Assembly (NCBI GenBank): GCA_021158865.1
Contig: JAGGSX010000044.1
Span: 1 to 5,769 of the forward strand
Direction of reading: 5' to 3'
Length of the DNA: 5,769 bases
Source of the DNA: Thermoplasmata archaeon
Lineage (GTDB): Archaea; Thermoplasmatota; E2; UBA202; JdFR-43
Shown here: positions 5,308 through 5,769 of the stretch, one piece after another
Numbering within the stretch: the first letter of the stretch is position 1
How the letters are laid out: the number at the start of each line of letters is the position of its first letter
The notes under the pieces: model-generated
Databases searched by the model: none
Told to the model about the DNA's origin: nothing
Seen by the model: only the letters and a program-made list of their open reading frames with translations
Made by a program: the position numbers and the translations under genes

Positions 5308-5769
5308 ATGAAAAAGATAATTTCCATTATGGTAATAGCATGTATGCTTTTAGCAGGTTTTGTAATAGGGGGAAATAATAAAAAAACTATTACAATAGAG
5401 GAGATATTTCAGCAACCCATTTTGGTAAATATGGGTAGATATGCTGAAATAAGGATGAATGGAACCAATTCTTTTATGCTCCAGCCTGGAAAGCCATTGC
5501 TTCCAGTTAAAACTATAGAAATGGACTTTCCTCTCGGAACAAAAATAAAGGATGTCAAAATTTCCATTTCTTCAGTAAATAATGAAAAGTTAGACAGAAA
5601 AATAGAACCAGTTTTAACTTCCTCCAGCATAAGTTGTGCAATAGATACCAAATTATATAATAGTTCCTCTCCATATCCAGAAAAATGGATGACCTATTCA
5701 ATCGGTGGCGGAATAAAAAATGGAAAACATGTTACATTTTTGATTATAAAAATAAATCCAGTAAAATAT
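5308..5769 (+). CDS. N-terminal part of a secreted C25 (gingipain-type) cysteine peptidase precursor (partial, 3' end outside window)
   Basis: The frame stays open for 154 codons to the right edge. It begins with a signal peptide (MKKIISIMVIACMLLAG, to about residue 22) without a lipobox. The following region resembles the C25 peptidase propeptide: a G-R-Y-A-E-I-R strand near 43-49, the signature PGKPLLPV at 60-67, a FPLGTKI-x-D-V-K-I strand at 74-84, I-E-P-V near 99-102, an S-P-Y-P segment near 121-124, and an N-G-K-H-V-T-x-L-x-I-x-x-x-N-P strand at 138-151. In known C25 precursors this domain keeps the enzyme inactive until it is secreted and cleaved off. The catalytic His/Cys domain would lie beyond the window, so peptidase activity is inferred, not seen. 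Some archaeal surface proteins might carry the same N-terminal module without a protease. The ATG is supported by the signal peptide and by the TATA box 24 nt upstream; there is no Shine-Dalgarno site. Confidence 0.7.
   Translation, partial: MKKIISIMVIACMLLAGFVIGGNNKKTITIEEIFQQPILVNMGRYAEIRMNGTNSFMLQPGKPLLPVKTIEMDFPLGTKIKDVKISISSVNNEKLDRKIEPVLTSSSISCAIDTKLYNSSSPYPEKWMTYSIGGGIKNGKHVTFLIIKINPVKY

Noticed and set aside
5409..5651. 80-codon minus-strand frame at the right end
   Set aside because: The + strand frame has a signal peptide and C25-propeptide-like motifs and is open to the window edge.

Overview
The window looks archaeal and is most probably from an uncultured member of the Thermoplasmata or a related euryarchaeal lineage. 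That placement is inference from four traits: A/T-rich DNA; start codons without Shine-Dalgarno sequences and with TATA-like boxes about 23-24 nt upstream of two of them (leaderless transcripts); an LTGC lipobox; and a set of secreted modules (FG-GAP propeller, DUF11 repeats, dockerin, C25-type propeptide) often found together in these archaea. All genes lie on the + strand, and each of the four appears to encode an exported or surface protein.

Layout. Bases 3-131 are the last 42 codons of a secreted protein whose start lies outside the window. After a 46-bp gap with a TATA-like promoter comes a 1460-residue surface protein (178-4560). It has a signal peptide, a six-repeat FG-GAP/PQQ-like beta-propeller, seven DUF11 modules, two Ig-like or OmpL47-like modules and a C-terminal type I dockerin. 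Its stop codon overlaps a possible ATG (ATGA) of a small DJ-1/PfpI-fold gene. An internal ATG at 4611 fits that gene better because it puts a lipoprotein signal peptide directly at the N-terminus. A 55-bp AT-rich spacer holding another promoter leads to the first 154 codons of a signal-peptide-bearing protein that resembles a C25 (gingipain-type) peptidase precursor. It runs off the right edge.

How the genes may work together (inference). The large protein has no visible membrane anchor and ends in a dockerin, so it could dock onto a cohesin-bearing partner encoded elsewhere. The DJ-1-like protein would be lipid-anchored on the outer face of the membrane. Its normal nucleophile cysteine is replaced by glycine, so it is more likely a binding or scaffold protein than a typical DJ-1 enzyme. 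Together with the putative peptidase this looks like a locus for extracellular protein handling or cell-surface assembly.

Most striking are the lipoprotein DJ-1 homologue lacking its cysteine, the archaeal dockerin architecture, and patches of near-identical DNA inside the repeat gene that suggest recent duplication or gene conversion. No RNA genes, CRISPR arrays, insertion sequences or gene-free stretches over 300 bases were seen.
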